Positions 8,840-18,200 of a stretch of DNA of 64,000 nucleotides are shown piece by piece. Every line of letters starts with the position of its first letter. Position 1 is the first letter of the stretch. The DNA lies in contig NZ_CP014227.1 in NCBI RefSeq assembly GCF_001553545.1, positions 1,966,501-2,030,500 on the forward strand. Direction: 5' to 3'. The stretch comes from Capnocytophaga haemolytica. GTDB lineage: Bacteria > Bacteroidota > Bacteroidia > Flavobacteriales > Flavobacteriaceae. The notes under the pieces were generated by a model, which had not been told where the DNA came from, did no database searches, and saw only the letters and a program-made list of their open reading frames with translations. The position numbers and the translations under genes were made by a program.

Positions 8840-9613
8840 ATGGAACTGAAATTAACACGCCCCATCGTCTTTTTTGACTTAGAAACCACAGGTATTGACA
8901 TCATCCGCGACCGCATCGTGGAGATTTCCATCCTCAAGGTATACCCCAACGGCAATAAGGAGAGCAAAACCTGGCTCGTCAATCCGATGATGCCCATCCC
9001 TAAGCAGGCGTCAGAGGTGCATGGCATCACCGACGAGCGTGTGGCGGGCGAGCCCACCTTCCGCGAGCTGGCAAAACAAATCCACGGGATGATCAAAGAT
9101 GCTGATTTGGCAGGCTACAACTCCGACCGCTTCGATATCCCACTGCTGGCTGAGGAGATGCTCCGTGCCGACATTGATTTCGACCTCAAGAACCGTGTAG
9201 CCGTTGATGTGCAGACGATCTTCCACAAGATGGAACAGCGCACCCTCAGTGCCGCTTATAAGTTCTACTGTGGTAAGGAACTCGTAAACGCACACTCGGC
9301 AAGTGCTGATACCAATGCAACTTACGAAATACTAAAAGCCCAGCTGGATCGTTACCCCGAGCTTGAGAACAACATTAAAGCCCTGAGCGAATTCACCTAC
9401 CGCAAGCAGGCAGTCGATTTTGCTGGCTTCATCGTCTATAATGATAAAGGTGAGGAAGTGTTTAGTTTTGGAAAGCACAAAGGCAGGCGCGTGGAGGACA
9501 TCTTTAGCGAGGAACCTGGCTACTTCGGTTGGCTGCTCGGTGCCGATTTCCCACTGTACACCAAGAAGGTACTAACAGCCATACGACTAAAAAAGTTAGG
9601 ACTTAAACAATAA
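8840..9613 (+). CDS. DnaQ-like 3'-5' exonuclease (DEDDh family)
   Basis: 257 aa. ExoI motif IVFFDLETTGID carries the first Asp and Glu; motif II is in LAGYNSDRFDIPLL; motif III is NAHSASADTNATYEIL, whose H(x)4D fits the DEDDh type. It resembles the epsilon/PolC exonuclease domain. The C-terminal 60 residues (VFSFGKHKGRRVEDI...YFGWLL) form a small domain often seen after the nuclease in Bacteroidota and probably aids DNA binding. It could be the proofreading subunit or a repair nuclease; the sequence does not decide. Confidence 0.88.
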   Translation: MELKLTRPIVFFDLETTGIDIIRDRIVEISILKVYPNGNKESKTWLVNPMMPIPKQASEVHGITDERVAGEPTFRELAKQIHGMIKDADLAGYNSDRFDIPLLAEEMLRADIDFDLKNRVAVDVQTIFHKMEQRTLSAAYKFYCGKELVNAHSASADTNATYEILKAQLDRYPELENNIKALSEFTYRKQAVDFAGFIVYNDKGEEVFSFGKHKGRRVEDIFSEEPGYFGWLLGADFPLYTKKVLTAIRLKKLGLKQ

Positions 9614-9665
9614 GAGGAAAGCCCTACAACAAATAATTTGATAAGTTAAAAACTAATTGATTACT

Positions 9666-10121
9666 ATGTCAAACTATGAAAGATACGATTACACTACTCA
9701 GGAAGGATACTTTGCCTTTAAATTTGAAAGTGTAGGAAGAAATGGCATTATCAAAAAACTTGTTGAGTATGTACAATTAGGAGAGTTTGAACTGGGAAAA
9801 ATTTATAACTTAGGATTTGGAGATTATAACGAAGAAACAGGAGAAGTAGACGACAAAATAGTATCTGACAACGGAGATATGACAAAAGTACTCGCTACAG
9901 TAGCAGCTACTTTATATGTATTCACAGAACATTATCCTGACGCTATTGTATATGCAGAAGGAAGCAGTAAATCTCGGACTCGCCTATACCGTTGGAATAT
10001 TGCTAAGAACTTAGAAGAGTTGAAACAAGACTTTTATGTGTTTGGAGTGATACGAAATATAGGCTATGAAGAATTTATAAAAGATAAGAACTACGATGGT
10101 TTTTTTGTAAAAAGAAAATAG
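9666..10121 (+). CDS. DUF6934-like protein of unknown function
   Basis: 151 aa from the ATG at 9666; an in-frame TTG three codons earlier is less likely. The core KIYNLGFGDYNEETGEVDDKIVSDNGD, followed by KVLATVAATLYVFTEHYPDA and EGSSKSRTRLYRW, resembles my recollection of DUF6934, a Bacteroidota family without known function. No signal or membrane segment. Codon use is clearly AT-richer than in the flanking exonuclease and spoT genes. A 64-aa gene follows after 2 bases. The family name is from memory and would need a profile search. Confidence 0.75.
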   Translation: MSNYERYDYTTQEGYFAFKFESVGRNGIIKKLVEYVQLGEFELGKIYNLGFGDYNEETGEVDDKIVSDNGDMTKVLATVAATLYVFTEHYPDAIVYAEGSSKSRTRLYRWNIAKNLEELKQDFYVFGVIRNIGYEEFIKDKNYDGFFVKRK

Positions 10122-10123
10122 AT

Positions 10124-10318
10124 ATGAGAACAAGCAAAACAAACAGCATTGACCTTTCCAATGAAAGGTTTGACGAGAGCTTAAATAAAATCAAAGGAAA
10201 AACGATGTTTCCCGAGAAAGCCAAAAGAGCTACGGAGACTCTCAAAAGCATTAACTTTTCACTTGATACTTTCAATAAGTCTATCAAGAAGAAAGAGCAG
10301 GAAGCAATTAGTTTGTAG
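10124..10318 (+). CDS. Small protein of unknown function paired with the DUF6934-like gene
   Basis: 64 aa, lysine/serine rich, predicted soluble and mostly helical. It starts 2 bases after the preceding stop, so the two are surely cotranscribed. Its base composition matches that gene rather than the GC-richer neighbours. I do not recognise it. The arrangement, a small charged protein beside a 150-aa partner, would fit a toxin-antitoxin-like or other two-protein module, but nothing in the sequence proves that. Confidence 0.65.
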   Translation: MRTSKTNSIDLSNERFDESLNKIKGKTMFPEKAKRATETLKSINFSLDTFNKSIKKKEQEAISL

Positions 10319-10342
10319 CGAACCACTAACCACAAAGGGCGG

Positions 10343-10370
10343 CTCCCCGCTCCCCCCTAAAAGCTAATAA
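10343..10370. repeat. CT heptad array (four units) before spoT
   Basis: CT recurs at 10343, 10350, 10357 and 10364, giving four 7-base units (for example CTCCCCG and CTAATAA) that end 4 bases before the spoT ATG. Confidence 0.4.
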
Positions 10371-10374
10371 CACT

Positions 10375-12570
10375 ATGACTGAAATGACCCCAGAGGAGGA
10401 AAACAAAGCATTAGCGCAGGCTTACAAGGACCTGCTGCGCATCAGCTACCAAACCCTTACCGAGGACGACGCCAAACTCATCCGTCTGGCGTTCGACACT
10501 GCCATTGACGCCCACAAAGGGCAACGCAGGCGTAGTGGCGAGGCGTATGTTTTCCACCCGATAGCCGTCGCCAAGATAGTCGCCGAGCAGATCGGGCTGG
10601 ACGCCATTGCTATCGCCGCAGCCCTCCTCCACGACGTGGTCGAGGACACTGCTTACACCTCGGAAGATATGGAGAGACTCTTCGGAAAAACTGTCGCGCA
10701 CATAGTCGATGGGCTTACTAAGATCTCACATCTTACCAAGGAGAATGACATATCGCTGCAAGCCGAGAACTTCCGCAAATTGCTCCTGACAATGAACGAC
10801 GACGTGCGCGTGATACTTATAAAGATCGCAGACCGCCTCCATAATATGCAGACGATGGGTTCGATGGCGGAGCACAAACAAGTGAAAATCGCCTCCGAAA
10901 CCCTCTACATCTACGCACCTATAGCGCATCGCATCGGGCTATATAATATTAAGACCGAACTCGAGGACTTGGCACTTAAATACATCAATCCGGAGCAGTA
11001 TCAAAGCATACTTAGCAAGATGGAAGAATCGCGCGAGGAGCAGCAAGAATACATTAAAGCCTTCTCCGACATCGTCGCCACCTCGCTCAACCAGCAGCGC
11101 ATCTCCTACTACATCAAGGGGCGTCCGAAATCTATCTATTCCATCTACCGAAAAATGGAGGCGCAGGGGGTCAGCTTTGAGGAAGTCTACGACAAATTCG
11201 CCATCCGCATCATCTACAAGTGCGAACCCGAAGAAGAAAAGTTTCTGGCGTGGAAAATCTATTCGATAGTTACCGACCACTTCCGCCCAAACCCCACGCG
11301 ACTACGCGATTGGATCTCCTCACCAAAGTCCACAGGCTACGAAGCACTACATATCACCGTAATGGGACCCAAGGGTAAGTGGGTCGAAGTACAGATACGA
11401 AGCGAACGAATGCACGAGATCGCCGAGAAAGGGTACGCTGCACACTTCAAATACAAACACGGCAACCAAAGCGAAGAAGGGATCGAGACGTGGCTGAACC
11501 GTTTGCAGGAGATCTTCGAGAATAGCGACACCAACGCAGTCGATTTCGTGGAGGACTTCAAGCTGAACCTCTACTCCAAAGAAATTTTCGTCTTTACCCC
11601 CAATGGGGAAATCAAGTCGCTGCCCAAAGGCGCCACAGCCCTCGACTTTGCCTTCGCTATTCACACAGGCGTGGGGATGAAAACCCGCGGGGCTAAGGTG
11701 AACCATCGCCTCGTACCCCTGAACTACGTGCTGAAAAGCGGCGACACAGTCGAAATCATCACAGCCGAAGGAGCGAAACCCACCAAAAACTGGCTCAACT
11801 ACGCTACCACAGCACGGGCTCGCACCAAAATAAAATCCGCCCTCAAAGAAGAGGTAAAGGCAGTGGCTGCCGACGGAAAAGAACAGCTCGTTCGAAAGCT
11901 TAAACAGCTCAAAATAAATCTTACGGAAGAGGTTATGAACGACTTGGTGGCTTACTTCAAAACCAAGACAAGCCTCGACATATACTATCAAACGGGCACA
12001 GGAGAAATCAACAGCCAAATGCTCAAAGAGTTCGCCTCCGAGCGCGCCTCGCTCGCGGCAGCCGCTAAGGCGAAAGCCGCGAAAAAACCCGTCGAGGAGT
12101 TTACCTACGCCCCCGACAAGCACTACGACAGTATCGTTTTTGGTAAAGAAGAGGAAACCCTCGACTACACCTTTTCAAAATGCTGCAATCCCATACCGGG
12201 AGACCCTATATTCGGATTTGTGACTATCAATGAAGGGGTGAAGGTTCATAAGAAAACTTGCCCCAACGCCGTGTCAATGCAAGCGAACTACGCCTACCGA
12301 ATTATCCCCGCCAAGTGGGTGAGGCAGGACGAGCGCGATTTCAAAGTCTCACTACGAATCAGCGGCTTGGATCGCGAGGGAATCTTTGCGGATATATCCG
12401 CCGCAATCAGCGGAAACAAGTACATCAAACTCACTAATATCAAAATCGATACGGAAGGGGACGTATTCACAGGCAAGGTATCGGTCTCCATCAACAATAA
12501 CGCGACCCTGAAAAAGCTAATGCAGGACATCAAAGCCATTAAAGGGGTCGACAAAGTAACGCGACTATAA
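10375..12570 (+). CDS. spoT: Bifunctional (p)ppGpp synthetase/hydrolase, RelA/SpoT family
   Basis: 731 aa, full length. Domains in order: HD hydrolase (about 35-190; H61 and the LLHDVVEDT motif with H86-D87), (p)ppGpp synthetase (about 240-360; STGYEALHITV and VEVQIRSERMHEIAEKGYAAH), TGS (about 400-465; VFTPNGEIKSLPKGATALDFAF), zinc-finger/CC region (about 595-640; FSKCCNPIPGDPIFGFV) and C-terminal ACT (about 655-731; RISGLDREGIFADISAAI). Both catalytic domains look intact, so it should make and degrade the stringent alarmone. The TrmH-type gene follows after 5 bases. The gene name relA or spoT is arbitrary in this phylum. Confidence 0.95.
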   Translation: MTEMTPEEENKALAQAYKDLLRISYQTLTEDDAKLIRLAFDTAIDAHKGQRRRSGEAYVFHPIAVAKIVAEQIGLDAIAIAAALLHDVVEDTAYTSEDMERLFGKTVAHIVDGLTKISHLTKENDISLQAENFRKLLLTMNDDVRVILIKIADRLHNMQTMGSMAEHKQVKIASETLYIYAPIAHRIGLYNIKTELEDLALKYINPEQYQSILSKMEESREEQQEYIKAFSDIVATSLNQQRISYYIKGRPKSIYSIYRKMEAQGVSFEEVYDKFAIRIIYKCEPEEEKFLAWKIYSIVTDHFRPNPTRLRDWISSPKSTGYEALHITVMGPKGKWVEVQIRSERMHEIAEKGYAAHFKYKHGNQSEEGIETWLNRLQEIFENSDTNAVDFVEDFKLNLYSKEIFVFTPNGEIKSLPKGATALDFAFAIHTGVGMKTRGAKVNHRLVPLNYVLKSGDTVEIITAEGAKPTKNWLNYATTARARTKIKSALKEEVKAVAADGKEQLVRKLKQLKINLTEEVMNDLVAYFKTKTSLDIYYQTGTGEINSQMLKEFASERASLAAAAKAKAAKKPVEEFTYAPDKHYDSIVFGKEEETLDYTFSKCCNPIPGDPIFGFVTINEGVKVHKKTCPNAVSMQANYAYRIIPAKWVRQDERDFKVSLRISGLDREGIFADISAAISGNKYIKLTNIKIDTEGDVFTGKVSVSINNNATLKKLMQDIKAIKGVDKVTRL

Positions 12571-12575
12571 AACCT

Positions 12576-13106
12576 ATGCGAAAGTTAGCCAATAGCGAGT
12601 TGCACCGCTTGGATGTGCAGCACTTTAAAAGCGCGCCAAAAACCCCGTTGGTGGTCGTCTTGGACAACGTGCGCAGCCTCAACAATGTCGGTTCGGTGTT
12701 TCGCACTGCGGACGCGTTCCGCATCGAAAAGCTGGTGCTATGTGGCATCACCGCGACGCCCCCCAACAAAGAAATCCACAAGACCGCCTTGGGGGCTGAA
12801 GAGAGCGTCGCTTGGGAGTATGCCCCCGACACCCTATCGGCAGTGCGCGCCCTACAATCCACGGGGGTGTGTGCCATAGCCGTTGAGCAAGCTGAGGGCG
12901 CCACAATGCTCACCGACTTGCACCTCGAACGCGGCAAAACCTACGCCCTTGTGTTCGGCAACGAGGTGAAGGGGGTCGCCCAAGAGGTCGTTTCCGCCTG
13001 CGACAACACCGTTGAAATCCCCCAATACGGCACCAAGCACTCGCTCAACGTCGCGGTAAGTGCGGGCGTGGTGATCTGGGAATGCTTCAAGCAGTTGCAC
13101 ACCTAA
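12576..13106 (+). CDS. SpoU/TrmH-family RNA 2'-O-methyltransferase
   Basis: 176 aa. The knotted SPOUT fold is shown by three motifs: VVVLDNVRSLNNVGSVFRTADAF (motif 1, with the conserved Asn and Arg), LVFGNEVKGVAQEV (motif 2) and IPQYGTKHSLNVAVSAGVVIWE (motif 3). It methylates a ribose 2'-OH in tRNA or rRNA; the target is not predictable. It lacks the N-terminal substrate-binding domain seen in the other SpoU protein of this window (45984-46709). It sits 5 bases after spoT, so it is likely cotranscribed. Confidence 0.9.
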   Translation: MRKLANSELHRLDVQHFKSAPKTPLVVVLDNVRSLNNVGSVFRTADAFRIEKLVLCGITATPPNKEIHKTALGAEESVAWEYAPDTLSAVRALQSTGVCAIAVEQAEGATMLTDLHLERGKTYALVFGNEVKGVAQEVVSACDNTVEIPQYGTKHSLNVAVSAGVVIWECFKQLHT

Positions 13107-13196
13107 GCCAACGATCTACGGCGAGGTTTCCCCATAGAAAATATTTCCCCCCACAACTATAATTCATCATTTAAAAACTATATTACACATATCAAA

Positions 13197-14666
13197 ATGG
13201 AATTTCAGGATAAAATCATCAGCGAGGGACTCACCTACGACGACGTCCTTCTCATTCCCAACTACTCGGAAGTGTTGCCGCGCGAAGTGAGCATCACATC
13301 CAAGTTCAGCAGAAACATCACCCTAAACGTGCCCGTGATTTCCGCCGCTATGGACACCGTCACCGAAGCCGATATGGCCATCGCAATGGCACGCGAAGGG
13401 GGCATCGGCGTTTTGCACAAGAATATGACTATTGAGCAACAGGCCGCCCAAATTCGCAAAGTAAAGCGCGCAGAGAGTGGAATGATTATCGACCCCATCA
13501 CGCTGCCCCTCAACGCTACGGTGGGGCAAGCCCAACAAAGTATGAGGGAGAATCATATAGGTGGGATCCCCATCGTGGATAATGCTGGCATCCTAAAAGG
13601 TATTGTTACCAACCGCGACCTGCGTTTCGAGCAAGACCCCAATCGCCCGATAGTGGAAGTAATGACTTCGAAAAACTTGGTTACCACCAATGAGGGCACC
13701 TCGATGAAAGAAGCTGAGAAGATACTCCAACGCTCGAAAATCGAGAAACTACCTGTTGTGGACAAGTCCTACAAGCTCGTAGGGCTTATCACCTTTCGCG
13801 ATATAGCCAACCTGCAGGAGAAGTCGGCAGCAAATAAAGACCATTTGGGGCGTCTGCGGGTAGCGGCAGCCTTGGGCGTAACTTCCGACGCGGTAGCACG
13901 TGCCGAAGCACTCGTGGCCGCAGGGGTGGATGCAGTGGTGATCGATACGGCGCACGGGCATACGCAAGGCGTGGTAAGCGTTCTTAAGGCAGTGAAAGGC
14001 GCCTTTGCCGATCTCGACGTGGTAGTCGGCAATATTGCCACCGCCGAAGCCGCACGCTACTTGGTAGCCAACGGCGCGGACGGGGTGAAAGTAGGTATCG
14101 GGCCTGGATCCATCTGCACTACACGCGTAGTCGCTGGTGTGGGTTACCCCCAACTCTCAGCGGTGATGAACGTAGCGGGAGCGTTGAGGGGCAGTCAAGT
14201 GCCCGTGATTGCCGACGGCGGTATTCGCTACACGGGAGACATCGTGAAGGCTATCGCCGCGGGAGCTGACAGCGTGATGCTCGGCTCTATGTTAGCTGGC
14301 ACCAAGGAATCGCCTGGGGAGACCATCATATATGAGGGACGTAAATACAAATCGTATCGGGGGATGGGATCAGTAGAGGCGATGACCAAAGGAAGTAAGG
14401 ACAGGTATTTCCAAGATGTGGAAGACGACGTCAAGAAACTCGTTCCTGAGGGCATCGTAGGGCGGGTGGCTTACAAAGGTGAGCTGCAAGAGAGTATGCA
14501 TCAGTTCATTGGCGGACTGAGAGCTGGGATGGGCTATTGTGGGGCTAAGGACATCGCCACGCTACAATCGGTGGGCACGTTCGTACGTATTACCTCCAGC
14601 GGAATCACTGAGAGTCATCCCCACAACATAACGATAACGAAAGAAGCACCTAATTATTCGCGATAA
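13197..14666 (+). CDS. guaB: Inosine-5'-monophosphate dehydrogenase
   Basis: 489 aa. It oxidises IMP to XMP, the committed step of GMP synthesis. TIM-barrel start EGLTYDDVLLIPNYSEVLP; two CBS domains (about 95-205) that sense adenine or guanine nucleotides; GVDAVVIDTAHGH; the catalytic loop GIGPGSICTTRVVAGVGYPQL with the nucleophilic Cys; DGGIRYTGDIVKAIAAGAD; and the flap YRGMGSVEAM. A strong hairpin terminator follows. Confidence 0.97.
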   Translation: MEFQDKIISEGLTYDDVLLIPNYSEVLPREVSITSKFSRNITLNVPVISAAMDTVTEADMAIAMAREGGIGVLHKNMTIEQQAAQIRKVKRAESGMIIDPITLPLNATVGQAQQSMRENHIGGIPIVDNAGILKGIVTNRDLRFEQDPNRPIVEVMTSKNLVTTNEGTSMKEAEKILQRSKIEKLPVVDKSYKLVGLITFRDIANLQEKSAANKDHLGRLRVAAALGVTSDAVARAEALVAAGVDAVVIDTAHGHTQGVVSVLKAVKGAFADLDVVVGNIATAEAARYLVANGADGVKVGIGPGSICTTRVVAGVGYPQLSAVMNVAGALRGSQVPVIADGGIRYTGDIVKAIAAGADSVMLGSMLAGTKESPGETIIYEGRKYKSYRGMGSVEAMTKGSKDRYFQDVEDDVKKLVPEGIVGRVAYKGELQESMHQFIGGLRAGMGYCGAKDIATLQSVGTFVRITSSGITESHPHNITITKEAPNYSR

Positions 14667-14692
14667 TCCCCTATAGCGAACACCTACAAATA

Positions 14693-14730
14693 AATGCGCT
14701 GCGAGAGAATCTCTCGCAGCGCATTCTTTT
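14693..14730 (+). terminator. Terminator of guaB
   Basis: A 15-bp perfect stem (14693-14707 with 14711-14725) with a 3-base loop, followed by CTTTTT. Confidence 0.9.
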
Positions 14731-14794
14731 TAATGACAAAAAATTAAAACAAGCTGTTATAAAGAATACCAGCTTTTACTTTTTATTCATAACG

Positions 14795-15075
14795 TTCTCT
14801 AACCGTTGAAACCTCACCAATATTTTTGGTTACCCATTAACGTACCGTTGAACCTTCCAAAACACTTTTTGAGTAACCGTCCCCATACCGTTGAACCCTC
14901 CCCAACAATTTCTGACTAAGTATTCCCATACCTTTGATAGGTCGCCAACATTTTTGGGTAGGCGTCCCCATACCGTTGATGTATTCAAAATAATTTTGGG
15001 TAGATATTCTCATATAGTTGATGTCTTCAAAATAATTTTGGGTAGGCGTTCTCATATAGTTGATGCGTTGAAAAC
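14795..15075. repeat. Seven-copy 42-43 bp tandem array with internal dyads
   Basis: The core (C)CGTTGA or its variant recurs at 14805, 14847, 14890, 14933, 14975, 15017 and 15059, spacings 42, 43, 43, 42, 42 and 42. Units 5 and 6 are nearly identical; outer ones are more diverged. About 10-20 bases after the core most units carry a small inverted repeat whose arms differ but still pair: ACCAA/TTGGT in unit 1, CAAAA/TTTTG in unit 2, CCAA/TTGG in unit 4, and CAAAAT/ATTTTG in units 5 and 6. The 42-base step is close to four helical turns. Confidence 0.85.
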
Positions 15076-15176
15076 AGATTGTAACAACATTTCCACAGTT
15101 ATAGACTTCTTACAAATATTTATTGTCTTTCTATCAGTGATATGGTGCTATCTCCAAAATAAAATGTAGTTAAATA

Positions 15177-15210
15177 GAAAATCTGCTGACAGGTTAGCCA
15201 GCAGATTTTC
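15177..15210 (-). terminator. Terminator of the giant adhesin gene
   Basis: 12-bp perfect stem (15177-15188 with 15199-15210), 10-base loop; on the minus strand it is followed by CTATTTAAC. It lies 46 bases past the stop codon. Confidence 0.8.
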
Positions 15211-15255
15211 ATAAGACAATTATTTAAATTAATTACATAGCCGTAATTTGTTGGC

Positions 15256-18200
15256 TTAACGATACAGTGTAAAGTTGCCGTAGAACTCACGTTTGTCGTA
15301 GAGTTCGTCGTTCAATTCTACGATGTACCAGTAGTCGCCCGAAGGCATCTCTTTGCCGTCGTACTTACCGTCCCAACCTTCACCAGGCTTCAACGTCTTG
15401 AGGCGACGTCCATAACGATCGTAAATATGGATTCGAGTATTCATATTATTCTCGACGTTTTCTGGTTTCCAAGTGTCGTTCTCGCCGTCTCCGTTCGGAG
15501 TAAAGTTGTTCGGGATGAAAAGGTCGATGTACGGCTGCTCGATAGTCATCGTGCGCGTGCAACCTTCGGCGTCTTCGACCTTCACTTCGATGATCTTGAT
15601 GTGAACATCGCCGACTACACGCTCAGGATCTCTTGGGCGCAGTTTATACACAGGGTTTCCATCCTGACTTACTCCGTTGAAGTAGTAAGTGTATCCTTTA
15701 ACTGCGGTCGTGATTCCGCCAGTAGCCTTCACCTCTATGGTGTTCATCGTAGTGTTACTTACTTGGGTGAGTGCCAATGCCGTCATTGTCACCACGGAGA
15801 AGTCTTTGGTGGAAGTACATACCCCTGTAAGTGGCGCCACAGCTGTGTAAGTAACCTCTATCGTTTGCGATCTTACGCCACGGTTATAGTTGTCGATGTA
15901 GGCAATGTTGCCGACGGTTCGAGTGAACGTTGTGGCGGGACCTCCATTGAGGCTGTAGGTGATGTTGGTAAAGTCGATGTTCTTATTCCTAAAGCTTACC
16001 ACCAAGAAATCTTTGAAATTGTTGGTGTTCGCCTCGCAGGTTCCTTCCTGCTCAACGTAATTGATGGCAATATCAGGGAATTCCTGTACGGTAAACGATA
16101 GGGTTCGGGTCATCGTACACTTGTTGGTATCAACAATCACTACTTGGTAGAAGGTTCCTGCTGGTGTTGGAGACAAGTTGTCAAACAGTTCGGACGAGCC
16201 CGCAGCCACGCCTGTGTGGCCAGTGGTTATCTTCTGCTTGGTATCTGCCCTTATGATGTCGACAGTGTAGCTGCCCGTACCGCCCGCGATGTTGTGTACC
16301 ACCACCGAGCCGTTGTTGGTGCCGTAGCAAGTGTAGAACGACGAAGCCGTAGTGTTGATATCTGCCGTGATAGGCGTTGGATTATCAAACTGATAAGTGC
16401 CTGCTAAGGTGATCGAGCAGTTCTTAGCATCAACGATATCGATGCGGTAAGTGCCTGGCTCGATGCCTGTGAACTCAGCGTGGTCGTCGTTGGTTGCCAC
16501 AGGTGGGAGCTGGCTGCCCGTAGCTGATGTGCGTACCAAAATGTAGTGGTAAGGTCTTGTGCCACCTTGTACGCCTTCTATCCTCAGCTTGCCGTCCTTA
16601 GCATCCACACAAGTGATCGACTGTGTCGTTACCGAGATGGTGCTGGTGTTGATGCCGTTGTACGGATCAATGGTCACTGAAAGTGTCCCCGTTACTTGTG
16701 TACAGCCCAGCGCATCTTTGATGGTGATATTATACGTACCTGCGTCTAAGCCGCCGAACTCTACGCCAGGCGAACCCGTAGTGACGTCGCTCTGGGTATG
16801 TGCTACACCCGTTGCAGCGTTAGTAAGGGTGATGGTGTACGTTTCTTGGCCACCTACCACATATACTGAGGCTACACCGTTCTGATTAGCGCAATCCACG
16901 GAAACTTTCTGTTTGGCTTCGATCTTCATCTCGGCTGGGTTGCTTGGGATGGTGAACCTTGTAGCAGGGATGTTGCATCCTACGCCACTAACGGTTGCCA
17001 CGATGTCATACGAGCCTCCTTTGAGCTGACCAGTGATGGTGGTGACATTTCCTGCCACAGTGCCTGTAAGCGGCGTCATCGATGGATTGCTTACCGATGT
17101 GATGGTGTAAGTAAATCCATTGGTGCTTTGGTCGCCATTAGAAAGGTCTTTATCAACCACTCTCAAAGTGATCGCGCCGAAGTCGTTGTGACATTGTGCA
17201 CGCACTGGGTTGAGCGCTTCCACCTCGAAGGTGTTAGGATTCTTCACTTGGTAGACACCTGTAATAGAGCAGCCTGTCTTCTCATTGACTACTTCGATGG
17301 TGTAATTACCCACTGGCAAGCCCTTAGCACCTGTCAGGTTGATAGTCGTAGCGCTTACTGTCCTCACCTCGGAGTAGCCGTTGTTGCTACTGATCATAAA
17401 CCTGAGCGGCGTACCTGCGATATAGGTAGGCGCTACGTTGGCTGTGATGGTTACTTCTTCTAACTGCGAGCAAGTAATCGATTGCGTGCTGGTAACACTT
17501 ACGGTCTTCAATTCGAATGCTGGGGCTACCGTCACGCTCTTCGTATTGGTCGTACAAGCGCCTGAGGCATCCTTGACAGTCACGTAGAAGGTTCCACCGT
17601 TAAGGTCAGTAAGGGTGTATTCAGTGCCTGTACCCACGAGCGTACCACCTTTGTAGAACTCAGTAATGTAAGGCGCCTTACCACCTTTGATTTTCGCAGT
17701 GTCGACAGTGATCTTAGGCATTGCCATAGCTCCTGCTCCTGCGCATTCGTATTGTGTGGCAGTAATCACACCTTCTTCTAAGGTGAGTGGCTCTGCTGAG
17801 TATAGTACCTTGGTTACTAACGCCTCGCAACCTGTTGCTGCCGAAGTTACCTTGATGGTGTATTCCACGCCGATAACTGTGCCGTGCAAGTTATTGAAGG
17901 TTGCTTGGTGCGAAGCCGAAGTACTTGGAGCCATCGGTAGGGTAAAGCCTGCAAGCGGAGTGCCTGTGGTGTTATCTACCGCATTAGTGATCTGGAAGGT
18001 GTAACTATCGGCATCGGTAGGCATTGTTATTTGAATGCTTCCCGTACCTGCTACGCCTAAGCCTAAGTTACATTGCTCGTCAGTACCATCTACTACGGCA
18101 TCTGCAACATTTGGCTGAACAGGATCTCTGAGTTCCACTTCCTTAACGATTGGGCAATTTTCTGTTTCGCTGTCGTACAAGCTGATGCGGTATCTGCCTT

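Larger units (their letters stand above)
14667..15255. other. Convergent spacer between guaB and the giant adhesin gene
   Basis: 589 bases holding the guaB terminator, seven 42-43 bp repeats, and the terminator of the adhesin gene. Both strands have short ORFs here, but these merely read through the 42-bp repeat as 14-residue repeats; I do not call them genes. Confidence 0.8.

Noticed and set aside
11347..12123. 258-codon antisense ORF within spoT
   Set aside because: It is the shadow of a strongly conserved gene; its protein is low-complexity hydrophobic/Gly-rich and unlike any family.
14837..15169. Short ORFs on both strands across the 42-bp array, coding for 14-residue repeats
   Set aside because: 42 is a multiple of 3, so any open frame yields repeats. 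Two units are 43 bases long and break the frame, and no promoter or start context is present.
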